Source: Bathynomus jamesi (taxonomy: Eukaryota; Arthropoda; Malacostraca; Isopoda; Cirolanidae). Taken from it: a stretch of 64,000 nt of DNA. The stretch spans positions 695,001 through 759,000 of the forward strand of contig JAJOZX010001574.1 of the NCBI GenBank assembly GCA_023014485.1, given 5' to 3'. Positions 51,467 through 60,847 of the stretch are shown here, in pieces. Under the pieces are notes generated by a model that did no database searches, was not told where the DNA came from, and saw only the letters and a list, made by a program, of their open reading frames with translations. The position numbers and the translations under genes are program-made. The first letter of the stretch is position 1. The number at the start of each line of letters is the position of its first letter.

Positions 51467-52358
51467 TTATTTTTGTCGGTACCTGTTGTCCCGATAACGT
51501 ATGAGTTGCCTTTGTGCGTGCATTCTGTCCGGTTCTCGGATTCCTATATTTGTCAGCTGATTTTGTAATTGCTGGATAGTATTTAGCAGCTGAATTGTGT
51601 TGGCTGCGTCTAAAAAATTGGCACTCTTCTTTGATGTTCGTTTTTCCTGTTTACTCGTTATGTTCCTTTGAGGGTGGTGGTGGTAACGGCATTTTTTCCG
51701 TAATTGCAACTCCCATATCTTGCATAGGTGTTACAGACCGTAAGATGGTGGAACTTGCATTTCTTATCAAATTTGCAGTATCCACTTGCGTAATGCGTGT
51801 TGCATAATGTGGGATGTGCATATATGCATTGCCCATCCCGATATCTGCAGTTCCCTTTCGCGTAGTATTTACATACGATATTTTCTACGCTTCAACTTCT
51901 TGTTTTCTTATTATTTTCAAAGTTCTTAATTTTGGTATTATCATTATTTTTCTTTGGCTGTTTATTTTCTACGTTTTAGTTATTATCTTTTTATCATTTC
52001 GCTCGTTGGACAGTTTGACTACTTCGCAACTTTTACTTATTTCTTTTCTTTCATCTATGTCTTCCTTCCGTATTATATTGTTTATATCGTTATTCGTTAT
52101 TAAATTGTTGTTCGTTATTATGCTGTTATTCGTCATTTCGTCCTCCCTCTCATCCACCCGGCTTTTCGTTGGGACATTTCCGGACCCTAATATCCCTATT
52201 ATTTCATTCTTTTTTGTAACATTCGAGTCTGCTATCTCCATCTCTTTAAAGAACGCGAATGAATTTCCCGTCTGTGTACATGCGCCACATAGAAATTTGA
52301 TCCCCACGACGTGTTTCGCGTTCGAGGCAAGAGTTATTTCCCTATCATTCCAATTCAT
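51467..52358 (-). pseudogene. LINE ORF1 with tandem CCCH zinc fingers
   Basis: 51969-52358 (129 residues) begins with a possible treble-clef remnant (FLCGACTQTG) and an Asn/Asp-rich region. About 51690-51880, in another frame, gives three repeats of C-x7/8-C-x5/6-C-x3-H type, for example CKYYAKGNC with YAH and CNTHYASGYC with FHH; the third lacks its last ligands. 51467-51709 closes with a coiled-coil-like Q/L-rich stretch. Probably an RNA-binding ORF1 protein. Confidence 0.72.
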
Positions 52359-52400
52359 GCAGATAAAGTCTTACAGTCGTTGACAGAAATCACACCTAAT

Positions 52401-52906
52401 CGCCGATTTTTCCGTTGTTTCCAGATTACACAAATTACAGATTAAGTGAGAATTTGGACCCATAGCCATGATATTCATTAATTAGCGGAAAAAGAAATAC
52501 CTACACAAATTCTTTCTTTATTTATTTATTTATTTTTATTTCTATTTCTTTCCTTTTGACGGTCAAGGGTTTTTCGAGGGTTTTCTGACCTTTGCGTTTT
52601 ATGACCTTTTTCCTGCCTTGTTTCAAACTTTCTCGAATGCCAACCGTATTTCGTTTTGAATATAAACGTTAAAACTGGTGATAAATTATGTAAACTGTAT
52701 TGCGCTTTCTTAGTTTTAATGAATTTTACTTTATATATTATATGCACGGATTCACTGATACTTTATACACTTTCGGGTGTAAGCAGAATAAACCGCCGAG
52801 TAGTTTATTCCTTCTTATTTGGGTGTTAAATACAGAGAGAGACACAGCACGTCCATTCACCACAAGGTACAAATATACTATATAAGTATAAGGTAAGGTA
52901 CAAATA

Positions 52907-52907
<1 letters not shown>
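52401..52907. other. Possible LINE 5' region, no gene
   Basis: AT-rich with TTTAT repeats near 52517-52545. A 20-bp duplication flanks 52865-52908 (AGGTACAAATATACTATATA twice). No coding motif. Confidence 0.5.
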
Positions 52908-52940
<33 letters not shown>

Positions 52941-53149
52941 GCTGCACGACTTTAGAAATTATATATACATTAACATATTTATGTTATAGCCAAAGTGTGT
53001 AACCAGCCATTTCGCGTAATGGCTGAAACTTTTATTCATTTCGCGAAATGGCTGTTTCACTTGGTCATTTCGCGAAATGACTAAAATCTTCAGCCATTAC
53101 GCGAAATGGCTGAAATTCCACCTTGTCATGTCATTTCGTACAAGATCAT

Positions 53150-53312
53150 TTGCCCGGTTAAGTCAACTGTATGCCCGGTTAGGTCAACTGTATGTCCTTG
53201 ACAATTGGTTAGGTTAAGTTGTGTTATTTTCGTTAGTTTTAACGAAAATAACACGACTTAACCTAACCAATTGTCAAGGGCATACAGTTGACCTAACCGG
53301 GCCTTCAATGGC
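53150..53312. repeat. Nested palindrome of the GGTTAGGTTAAGT family
   Basis: Left arm 53150-53236 and right arm 53243-53312 pair around TTTTAA (words TTGACAATTGGTTAGGTTAA and GTGTTATTTTCGTTAG). Related pieces: 56150-56265, 57635-57680, 60848-61065, 61385-61435, 62328-62375. Confidence 0.9.
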
Positions 53313-53374
53313 GGACATCGGAATAACATTGAAGGCCCGGTTACTATTTGAAAACCTCTAAATTGAAAATTCAA

Positions 53375-53440
53375 ATTCAAATGTGTTCAAATGTTCAAAT
53401 GCGTTCAAATGTGTATTTGAAGAGTGTTTCTCACTTATTT
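53375..53440. repeat. TTCAAATG degenerate tandem repeat
   Basis: TTCAAATG/TGTTCAAA words repeated about seven times. Confidence 0.8.
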
Positions 53441-53725
53441 GAACAGAGCTGTGGATGTAAAGTATGTATGTTTTAGCAGATTTAGTTAGTTAAAAAAGGT
53501 TTCCAATTTTATTGTGATGTTTATTATTTCTATGAATTCATGGCAAAAGTAATTTTAGCCATTTCACGAAATGACCAAGGTGGAATTTCAGCCATTTCGC
53601 GTAATGGCTGAAGATTTTAGTCATTTCGCGAAATGACCAAGTGAAACAGCCATTTCGCGAAATGACTAAAAGTTTCAGCCATTACGCGAAATGGCTGGTT
53701 ACACACTTTTGACTGTAACATATAT

Positions 53726-53997
53726 CGGGTGATTCATAAGTTTGTTACCACTGTAATGGTTAATAAAAAATAACTACAAACCACAGTAACCTGTGATGTT
53801 TTTTTATTTGAGGTTATTTTTACACAATTACACATTGGAAATTAACAGTGGAAATTATTTCTTTTAAATTATTGACATTACGAGGTTTTCTTGCATATAC
53901 CCTATCCTTCACCATACCCCATATTTTCACAAAACAACAATCTGAAACACAGAAAATATTTCACCATTACAGTGGTAACAGACTTATGAATCACCCG
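53726..53997. mobile_element. 272-bp mariner-type MITE
   Basis: 36-bp TIRs (CGGGTGATTCATAAGTTTGT then TACCACTGTAATGG; one mismatch) in a TAT/ATA context. No coding capacity. Confidence 0.92.
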
Positions 53998-54016
53998 ATA
54001 TATATATATATATATA

Positions 54017-54160
54017 TGAATAGAAACGACATAAGTATCAAGGAACGTTTCTGCACACGAGGAGGAGAGATAACGAAATAATGAAAAATGAGGCGAACCG
54101 TTATCTCTCCTCCTCGTGTGCAGAAACGTTCCTTGATACTTATGTCGTTTCTATTCATTT
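54017..54160. repeat. Foldback of a SINE2-like tail
   Basis: Arms 54017-54075 and 54103-54160 are reverse complements (AACGTTCCTTGATACTTATG). The order of words parallels the SINE2 tail (ATGAAAAATGAGGC, GAGGAGGAGAG, GTGTGCAGAAACG) but differs in sequence, so it may be a relative. Confidence 0.85.
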
Positions 54161-54190
54161 ATATACTGCGCGGTCATTGCAGTTATTTGT

Positions 54191-54229
<39 letters not shown>

Positions 54230-54238
54230 TGGGATAAA

Positions 54239-54283
54239 GTTCCCTGACGAGGTGTACTTCTGAATACACGAAAGGCCTTTTCT
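54239..54283 (+). ncRNA. Hammerhead-like motif, PLE-2 family relic
   Basis: CTGACGA (54244-54250), extra G, stem II GTGTA/TACAC, GAAA, AGGCCT. Same as 27785-27830, but the 3' side of stem I is lost through a short deletion. Flanked by TA arrays on both sides, no PLE coding part. Confidence 0.6.
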
Positions 54284-54309
54284 TTTTCCTTGTGAGTTTG
54301 CATATATAT

Positions 54310-54600
54310 ATATATAAATTTTTTTTTTTTAAAGTTCGGGCAGAACCGATTCGCTTCTATTTAAAAGGGCAAATCTCGGCGGAAAAACAAAGAAAACGTG
54401 AGAGGAAAGACAGAGGAAAAAGAAAGGGTGGAGGGGACAGTCGAAATGGAAAAAGACCAAGGATGACAAGGACTGCAGGGTCGAGCCCCATCATTCTTGG
54501 GTGCTAGGGCCGGGAGGGCGCACGTGAAACCTCCAGGAACAAGCACGTACAAACGAGCGCAAAGAGCACTCAAGAGCACGAGCTTAGAACCCCTTGCGGG
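54310..54600. other. Unassigned, comparatively GC-rich stretch
   Basis: Purine-rich on the plus strand with repeated GGAAAGACAGAGG-like words. Open frames on both strands without recognised motifs. Base composition differs from its AT-rich neighbours. Confidence 0.4.
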
Positions 54601-54624
54601 GATATATATATATCATTGAACTCA

Positions 54625-55205
54625 GAATGGTCCGAAGAGGCTCTTTTATGATACACACAGACCGTGCATAAAACAAGGAACTCTTCTGGAAAAAATTAAA
54701 TCCACTATAGTCCGAATAAGTAATGGTAAATGACAAACACTATAGTTTTCTTTTTCATGATGTTAGCCCGACGTGGGCAACGAGTTCAATCCCGTCATGA
54801 AACGAACATGTTACGTGCCTTGAAAAGTCGAACATCAATTTTGCCAGTTGAGGTTTAAGTTTAGTTTTGGCTAAAAATACAATAGTTACCCCTTTTTCTT
54901 TGATGTATTCAATCCGACGCGAATGCAACGAGTCTTTTGCGTATATTGAGGTTCTGGATATAGTAGGCTAGGTGTAGCTGTAACCCCTAGATCTTGTCCT
55001 AAAGCTGAATCCTATCTGCTTTGCAGATAGCTGGTGAGGGAAGCTATATTTTTGGGGCCTCTTTGCGAGTGACCCGTTGCCCACGTCGGGCTAACATCAT
55101 GAAAAAGAAAAAACTATAGTGGTTGTCATTTACCATTACTTATTTGGACTATAGTGGATTTAATTTTTCCCAGAAGAGTTCTTTGTTCCATGCACGGTCT
55201 GTGTG
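54625..55205. repeat. FB2: second foldback with the FB1 unit
   Basis: Short left arm 54625-54790 (minus unit) and longer right arm 54893-55205 (plus unit) around a unique centre of about 100 bp. Same words as FB1: ATTCAATCCGACGCGAATGC, CCCACGTCGGGCTAACATC, CACGGTCTGTG. Followed by (TA)n. Confidence 0.88.
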
Positions 55206-55218
55206 TATATATATATAT

Positions 55219-55252
<34 letters not shown>
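55206..55252. repeat. (TA)n microsatellite
   Basis: TA array with an ATTATT break between FB2 and the LINE copy. Confidence 0.97.
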
Positions 55253-55256
<4 letters not shown>

Positions 55257-55473
55257 AAGAGAAATAATTAACTAACTGACGATCTAAAAGAAATATCTGA
55301 AGCATTGAGAGCCCAGTATGAATCAGTTGTCAGTACCCCAAAAAGTGACAAAACGATGCATTCTTTGAAGAGAAATTGCAAGGAGAGTGTATAATAGACT
55401 TTGATTTTACCCCAGAAGATATAGCGAGAGCTATAGGACAAATGAAACCACATTCAGCTGCACGTCTTGAAAA

Positions 55474-56976
55474 TTGGAACACATATTGATTAAAAACTGT
55501 AAAAATGAAATAGCTACACCTTTATATTGGATATGGAGAAGATCCCTAGACACTGGGGAGATACCGAGCATCTTGAAAAGAGCAAACATTGTCCCTATAT
55601 ATAAAGCAGGGGATAGATCTCAAGCAAAGAACTATAGACCAGTGGCATTGACGTCCCACCTCACCAAAATATTTGAAAGAATAGTTAGAGAGAAAATCTA
55701 CGATTTCTTGGAGACACTGGAAAGATTCAATGAAATCAGCACGGATTCCGATCAGGTAGATCAAGCCTACCACAACTAATAGAGCACTATAACAGTATTG
55801 TAGATGCACTGGAAGGCAAAGACAAGTACGAGTCATATACACGGATTTTCCTAAAGCTTTCGACAAATGTGACCATGGTATAAACACATAAAATAAAATA
55901 TATGGGAATAACAGGCAAAGTGGGGAAATGAATCTACAACTTCCTCAGAGAACGTCTACAGGACCTCAAAATTCAAGGTATATCATCATCAGAATCGGAA
56001 GTACGCAGCTCAGTACCACAAGGTACAGTACTGGCCCCACTTCTGTTCATTATCATGCTAACAGACATAGCGGAGTAAACAGCAACAGTATAGTAACATC
56101 CTTTGTAGACGATACAAAGATCAGCAAAAAAATCAGCGATGTAAATATCACGACTTAACCTTACCAATCGTGAAGGGCGTACAGTTGACTTAACGATTGG
56201 TTAGGTTAAGTCGTGATATTTTCGTTAGTTAACCTTATAAAGCTAACTAACGAAGGCTGGGGGCCCTGATCTTCAGGTGATCCAAATATACAAATGGTCA
56301 GAAGACAACAACATGACATTTAACACCGAGAAATTTCAGCTCTTGAGATATGGTAGAAATGAGGAACTTAAACAGACTGCATATTATGCTCCAGATAGAC
56401 GGGAAATTCAGAGAAGCACGAAAGCGATCGATCTTGGGGTAATAATGACCAATGATGCGAAATTCGAAATACAGAATCAGTTAGCGATAAATAAAGGAAA
56501 AAGAGTCGCGGGACAGGTACTAAGAACGTTCAAAAGAAGGGACAGGACAGTAATAATTCCCCTGCTAAAAACGCTGATTGTACCAAAACTTCAATACTGC
56601 TCAGTCTTGACGTTCCCATATAAAAAGGAAGAAACTAATAGACTAGAAGAAACTCAGAGACATTTCACAGCCAAGATTGATGGCTGCAGGGAACTCAACT
56701 ACTGGGAAAGACTACGTAAACTAAATCTGTACTCCCTGAAGGAAGAAGCGAGAGGTACACCATTATCTACATATGGAAAATGATCGAAAAACTGGTACCA
56801 AACCTCAAACTAAACCAATTACCATTCAAACAACACTGGAAAATACGAAAGGCAGGATGTGTTGTGTTCCCAAATTAAAGGCCCGACAGGGGACCTCTTC
56901 AACATTGAATGAAAATAGTTTGGTTGTCAGGGGGCCAGGACTTTTTAACCAGCTTCGATCAAGCTTCTTTCAATAG
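55474..56976 (+). pseudogene. LINE reverse transcriptase, broken
   Basis: 55474-55779 gives LIKNCKNEIATPLYWIWRRS and YRPVALTSHLTKIFERIV, then a frameshift. About 55820-56150 contains the middle part missing from the other copy, with SVPQGTVL and TSFVDDTKIS (FVDD in place of FADD). 56277-56783 continues from IYKWSEDNNMTFN through LKTLIVPKLQYCSVLTFPYK. 56773-56976 ends at VVRGPGLFNQL. Several frame breaks and one insertion. Confidence 0.9.
56150..56275. repeat. Inserted copy of the GGTTAGGTTAAGT palindromic repeat
   Basis: TATCACGACTTAACCTTACC and its complement GGTTAAGTCGTGATATT surround GGGCGTACAGTTGACTTAAC. It breaks the LINE RT between FVDD and IYKW, so the repeat can move or be copied into new sites. 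Confidence 0.8.
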
Positions 56977-57034
56977 CAACTTGACACTCAGATTACGACC
57001 TGCAAATCAGGAAAAAACCTAATTATGTAGTTAA

Positions 57035-57135
57035 GCAACAAAATGCAAAAAACTGCATTATTCTATCTCTTTTGGTTTTGTTGTAATAAAATTTTAAAAC
57101 CAGAACGGGACTTTGTGGACACCCGGTATAATACC
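57035..57135 (-). mobile_element. Possible end of a mariner-type element
   Basis: The word GGGACTTTGTGGACACCCGG next to TATA reads on the minus strand as CCGGGTGTCCACAAAGTCCC, the pattern of a mariner TIR. No partner end was found. Confidence 0.45.
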
Positions 57136-57356
57136 TTCCTTGGGTCTTTTCCGTTTGCGGGCTAGCGGTGAATTTTAATGAAAATCGGTATACTAATGTA
57201 GTTTTAGTCACTGATTTCAAAAGTAACTTTCTTTTTTTGGAGAAATGAAAACAAACATGTTAGAGCACTTTAAATAATTCATATATGTTTTAACTAGCTT
57301 AAACAAGTTAGAGAGGATTGTGTTAATTTAGCCAGAGTCACAAACTGCTACTGTTT

Positions 57357-57551
57357 ATGAAAAAGTGCTCTAAGTGTGGGAAAGTGTGTTCCTTTGATAA
57401 AAATACCCAGTTCTTTCGTTGCCAAAAGCGTCGGTCAAACGGTAAAAAGTGCAACTTTAAATTATCCCTAACGAAGAATACGTTTTTTGAAGGATCCCGG
57501 CAGATCTGTAAAAGTAGCAAAAAAAATCAAGAATTATCACCAATTAAATAA
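57357..57551 (+). pseudogene. Merlin/IS1016-type transposase zinc ribbon fragment
   Basis: 64 residues with CSKCG, then FRCQKRRSNGKKCNFK and LTKNTFFEGSRQ. This is the N-terminal zinc ribbon that precedes the DDE core in Merlin (IS1016/ISXO2-like) transposases. Nothing of the catalytic domain follows. Identification rests on this short motif only. Confidence 0.55.
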
Positions 57552-57558
57552 CTAAGGT

Positions 57559-57650
57559 TAATTGAATGCCCAGTTAGGTCAATTGAATGCCAGGTTAGGT
57601 CAATTGAATGCCAGGTTAGGTCAATTGAATGCCCGGTTAGGTCAACTGTA
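57559..57650. repeat. 21-bp tandem repeat
   Basis: Four units of GGTTAGGTCAATTGAATGCC type, leading into the GGTTAGGTTAAGT family sequence. Confidence 0.9.
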
Positions 57651-57676
57651 CGCCCTTGACGATTGGTTAGGTTAAG

Positions 57677-57945
57677 TCTAGGGTTTAAAGTAGCCTAGCC
57701 CAGCTGGGCTAGGTGCTTTAAACCCTAGATCCTGTCCCAAAGCTGGATCCTATCTGGTTTGCAGATAGCTGCTGAGGGAAGCTATATTTTTGGGACCTCT
57801 TTGCGAGTGACCCGTTGTCCGCGTCGGACTAGCATCATGAAAAAGAAAAACTATAGTATTTGTCATTTACCATTACTTATTCGGACTATAGTGGATTTAA
57901 TTTTCCTAGAAGAGTTCCTTGTTCCGTGCACGGTCTGTGTGTATC
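57677..57945 (+). repeat. FB unit, single copy with hairpin start
   Basis: Begins with a 25-bp hairpin (TCTAGGGTTTAAAGTAGCCT and complement around CAGCTG at 57704) and continues as one FB1 unit to CACGGTCTGTG, then (TA)n. A short matching flank (CACACATTCTGAGTTCATTC) follows the array at 58043. Confidence 0.88.

Positions 57946-57948
<3 letters not shown>

Positions 57949-58036
<88 letters not shown>
57949..58036. repeat. (TA)n microsatellite, 84 bp
   Basis: Long TA array. Confidence 0.98.
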
Positions 58037-58039
<3 letters not shown>

Positions 58040-58090
58040 ATACACACATTCTGAGTTCATTCCCATATATATATATAATATATATATATA

Positions 58091-58491
58091 CAGGGTGTCC
58101 CGTAAGTCTGGACCCATAGGGAAAAATAATAAAATTACAAAATAGTCCAAAAATTTATTACATAATCTGTTCAAAGTGTCCGCCGTTGTGTCGCACACAT
58201 AGTTGAAGACGCAATCTCCACTGCGACAGCACTTTCTGAATCACAGTCGCAGAAATTTCTTGACACGCCTCCACAATGCGTGCTTTAAGGTGGAAAATGT
58301 TCTGAAGTTTGACCTCGTACACTTTGGCTTTCAAGTGGCCCCACAAATAAAACTCCAGCGGAGTAAGATCATAATAAAAAAATAATAAAAATAATAATAA
58401 AAATAATAAAAAATATATTATAAATAAATTTTTGGACTATTTTGTAATTTTATTATTTTTCCCTATGGGTCCAGACTTACGGGACACCCTG
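58091..58491 (-). mobile_element. Mariner-type deletion derivative E (401 bp)
   Basis: Long TIRs of about 65 bp (CAGGGTGTCCCGTAAGTCTG, later AATAATAAAATTACAAAATA) flanked by TA. Keeps only the transposase C-terminus. An (AATAATAA)n patch lies at 58371-58420. Confidence 0.94.
58158..58346 (-). pseudogene. Mariner transposase C-terminus (element E)
   Basis: 62 residues starting WGHLKAKVY after FYL and ending HNGGHFEQIM, like the C-terminus of element D. The upstream codons read LTPLEFYLWG, so the third acidic position is Glu rather than Asp. First two acids absent. Confidence 0.85.
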
Positions 58492-58542
58492 TATATATAT
58501 ATATATATTATATATATATTGTTTATTTTTGTTTTTTAGCCA

Positions 58543-58570
58543 GTGATGATGGGAGTTCCGAAAAGTCTGA
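58543..58570 (+). ncRNA. Decayed hammerhead-like motif (PLE-1 type)
   Basis: GTGATGA, extra T, GG/CC helix, GAAA. The first core base C is G and stem III is not palindromic, so it should be inactive. The order GATGATGGGAGTTCCGAAAA resembles the PLE-1 motif at 1741. Confidence 0.4.
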
Positions 58571-58579
58571 TATTAAATC

Positions 58580-59017
58580 TTCATAATGTTGACGTGGGCG
58601 TTGATCATCCTTTTATCCTTTTATATAAATTAAAAAATATTTTAGAAGTCCAAGATTTTATGGATCACCCAGTATATATATATATTTATATATATATATA
58701 TATATAACCCATTTCCTGCGCATGACGTTCGTTATATGCATGAAGCTAAAAAAAAACCAAATATCCAAGATTTTTCGGAGAATTTTTCGAGACGTTTCCG
58801 TTACTTTTAAACAAATGATTCACATAAACTTGTTTTTCATTTCCCATAAACCGCTGTTGAAAGTATCTTGTGTTTAAACTTATTTCTTCTCCTGCATTAA
58901 ACTACAAGACTACATCTGCAACCCACAATAAGTTTAAGGTATGAAATTCTATTTATTTTATTCATGACAGAAACGATAGGTTTGCGTAATTTTATATACA
59001 CACACACACACACACAC

Positions 59018-59019
<2 letters not shown>
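58580..59019. other. No recognisable gene
   Basis: Two TA arrays (58673-58706 and after 59020) and a CA run (58999-59018). GGATCACCCAGTATA at 58654 resembles a mariner-type end. Otherwise unassigned. Confidence 0.5.

Positions 59020-59081
<62 letters not shown>
59020..59081. repeat. (TA)n microsatellite
   Basis: TA array of about 60 bp. Confidence 0.98.
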
Positions 59082-59082
<1 letters not shown>

Positions 59083-59084
<2 letters not shown>

Positions 59085-59308
59085 TACTTTTGCATTATCC
59101 TCCCAACACTAATATTTTTTGAAGCCGGCTAACTACGGCTAACGCCTGCGGCGGGCTGTTTTTAACCTAACCTAACCAAACCTAACCTAACCTAACCTAA
59201 TCCAAACACTAATTTTTTTTATAATGGAAAGAAAATAAAGTACCATAACCAAAACCAAACCAACATTATATAAAAAATTAGTGTTGGGAGGATAATGCAA
59301 AAGAACTT
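59083..59308. mobile_element. 226-bp MITE containing (CCTAA)n
   Basis: TIRs of about 30 bp (CTTTTGCATTATCCTCCCAA then CACTAAT and complement). The interior has a GC-rich piece (GCCTGCGGCGGGC) and seven CCTAA/CCAAA units at 59166-59202, followed by CCAAACC words. Confidence 0.88.
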
Positions 59309-59313
59309 ATATA

Positions 59314-60680
59314 CTGGGTGATCCAGATAAATGGGACCCATAAAAAAAAGCCAAATATTCTTAATATTTAATTCCTTTCATAAAAACTATATATCATTCG
59401 AAAGAGTAGAGTTACAAGTTTATTATGAAATATTTATTTTTTAAAAATGACTCCTTTCAAATGTGCTCCTTTAGTTGCCAAGCATTCCAGTGTTCTCGCT
59501 CGTAAGTTCTGCATCACTTTTGCAAGAGTGTGCGGTGGTATGGCCTGTATCTCATTTGTGATGGCGGCCTTCAATTCTTGCAAGGTCATTGGGTTATTTC
59601 TGTAGACCCTACTCTTTAAATATCCCCAGAGATAATAATCTAAGGGAGAAAAATTCGGAGACCTTGCGGGCCATTCAACGTCTCCAAATCTTGAGATTAA
59701 CTCGTCTGGAAACGTTTGACGCAAAACTGCCATGCAGTTCCTCGTGGTATGGCAGGTAGCTCCGTCTTGTTGGAACCAGTGGTTTTCTAGACAAAGATCT
59801 CTTAATTTAGGAATAAGGAAATCGGTCAACATTTTTTCGTAGCGATCACCATTTACAGTGACCGTGTTTCCGGTGGAATCGTCGAAAAAGTACAGCCATA
59901 TGATATGAGATGAAGTAAGAGCACACCAAACAGTTACACGCTGACTATGCAACGGGACTTCGGTAATATTCAATGGATTTTCTGTTGCCAAGAAACGACA
60001 ATTTTGTTTTTTTACAGTTCCATTCAAGTGAAAATGGGCTTCGTCTGACATAATCAAAGTTGCTAGAAAATTGGTGGTGTCATTTACCTTCTGTTGGATC
60101 CATTGACAGAATTGTCGTCTTCGTGCGAAATCTCCATCGTTTAGTTGTTGCACTGTTTGAATTTTATATGGAAAGAGCATTAAATTTTGCTTGAATATAC
60201 GGTGTGTTGTTGTTCCATATCCAACTCCTAACAGCTGAGAAGCACGTCTGATGCTTATGTTAGGATTATCCTGTACAATTTCATGAGTTCTGTTAATGAT
60301 CTCGTCTATCCTCGCTGTGCGCACTCTTCCAGTTGGTTTTCTTTTTCCAATGCTGCCAGTTAGGGAAGGTGATTTTGACATCTGAAAATTTGTCTTGAAA
60401 GATCTTTGAGCTGAAACTACACTTCTTCCATGCTCATAATATTGCTCAGTTATGAAACGCAGCTGTTCCACAGTCCATGCAGTCATCTTGAAGGGTTAGT
60501 TTTAACTAACACTTTTATTTTGTTTTGTATCTTATCTTGTCTTGTATTGTCAAAACCTATACAATCCTGTACAAAATTGTAACTATCCTCTTTCGAATGA
60601 TGCGTATGATTTTATAAAAGGACTTATACTTTAAGAGTTACAGGGGTTTCTTTTGGGTCCCATTTCTCTGGATCACCCTT
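59314..60680 (-). mobile_element. Mariner R2 (DD41D type), near intact
   Basis: TIRs CTGGGTGATCCAGATAAATG / complement AAGGGTGATCCAGAGAAATG, flanked by TA. 1367 bp. One long uninterrupted transposase frame. Confidence 0.94.
59434..60486 (-). CDS. Mariner transposase, DD41D type, 350 codons open
   Basis: Catalytic residues D148 (IMSDEAHF), D241 (FQQDGATCH) and D283 (SPLDYYLWG), again with 41 residues between the last two. A SPNFSPLD variant replaces the usual SPDLTPLD. The second HTH (SIRRASQLLGVGYGT) is normal. The region between the first HTH and the GR hook (residues 37-56, SKSPSLTGSIGKRKPTGR) is shorter than in other mariners, as if 10-15 residues were lost in frame. Start ATG 60486 follows the TIR by about 190 bp. 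DNA binding may be impaired. Activity unknown. Confidence 0.92.
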   Translation of the reverse strand: MTAWTVEQLRFITEQYYEHGRSVVSAQRSFKTNFQMSKSPSLTGSIGKRKPTGRVRTARIDEIINRTHEIVQDNPNISIRRASQLLGVGYGTTTHRIFKQNLMLFPYKIQTVQQLNDGDFARRRQFCQWIQQKVNDTTNFLATLIMSDEAHFHLNGTVKKQNCRFLATENPLNITEVPLHSQRVTVWCALTSSHIIWLYFFDDSTGNTVTVNGDRYEKMLTDFLIPKLRDLCLENHWFQQDGATCHTTRNCMAVLRQTFPDELISRFGDVEWPARSPNFSPLDYYLWGYLKSRVYRNNPMTLQELKAAITNEIQAIPPHTLAKVMQNLRARTLECLATKGAHLKGVIFKK

Positions 60681-60847
60681 ATATATACACACACTCGTAT
60701 ATATATCAGAGGTAGATCCAGACTTTCCTTTCGGGGTGGGGGGGCGCATATAACAAATTTAATATACAACAAAAAGTTAATAATTTCGTTCCTAACTATA
60801 AACATAATTACATGTGCCCTTATTTAAGTCAGTCTGTGCAGTGATCC

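Larger units (their letters stand above)
48661..52400 (-). mobile_element. CR1-like LINE, long copy with internal RT deletion
   Basis: Minus strand, in order: ORF1 with CCCH fingers (52358-51467), ORF2 endonuclease (51416-50342), RT (50048-48705), 3' UTR ending AAGGTTGTAAGGTAAGG at 48661. The RT centre is deleted near 49700 (between LTKIFERIV and TSFADDT). Other fragments of the family are at 4345-4730 and 55260-56980. Confidence 0.88.
52982..53720. mobile_element. Foldback element with CATTTCGCGAAATG repeats
   Basis: Arms of about 160 bp (52982-53143, 53558-53720) start TGTTATAGCCAAAGTGTG / complement TGTTACAGTCAAAAGTGTG. Each arm contains four near-palindromic words built on CATTTCGCGAAATG or CATTTCGCGTAATG. 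The 414-bp centre holds a second, nested palindrome. No coding sequence. Confidence 0.9.
55255..56980 (+). mobile_element. CR1-like LINE, RT-containing fragment
   Basis: Plus strand, same family as 48661-52400, starting within the region before RT (LTDDLKEISEALRAQYES) and ending before the 3' UTR. Interrupted at about 56150-56275 by a repeat of the GGTTAGGTTAAGT family. Confidence 0.88.

Noticed and set aside
59166..59202. Telomere end
   Set aside because: Only about seven CCTAA-type units inside a MITE.
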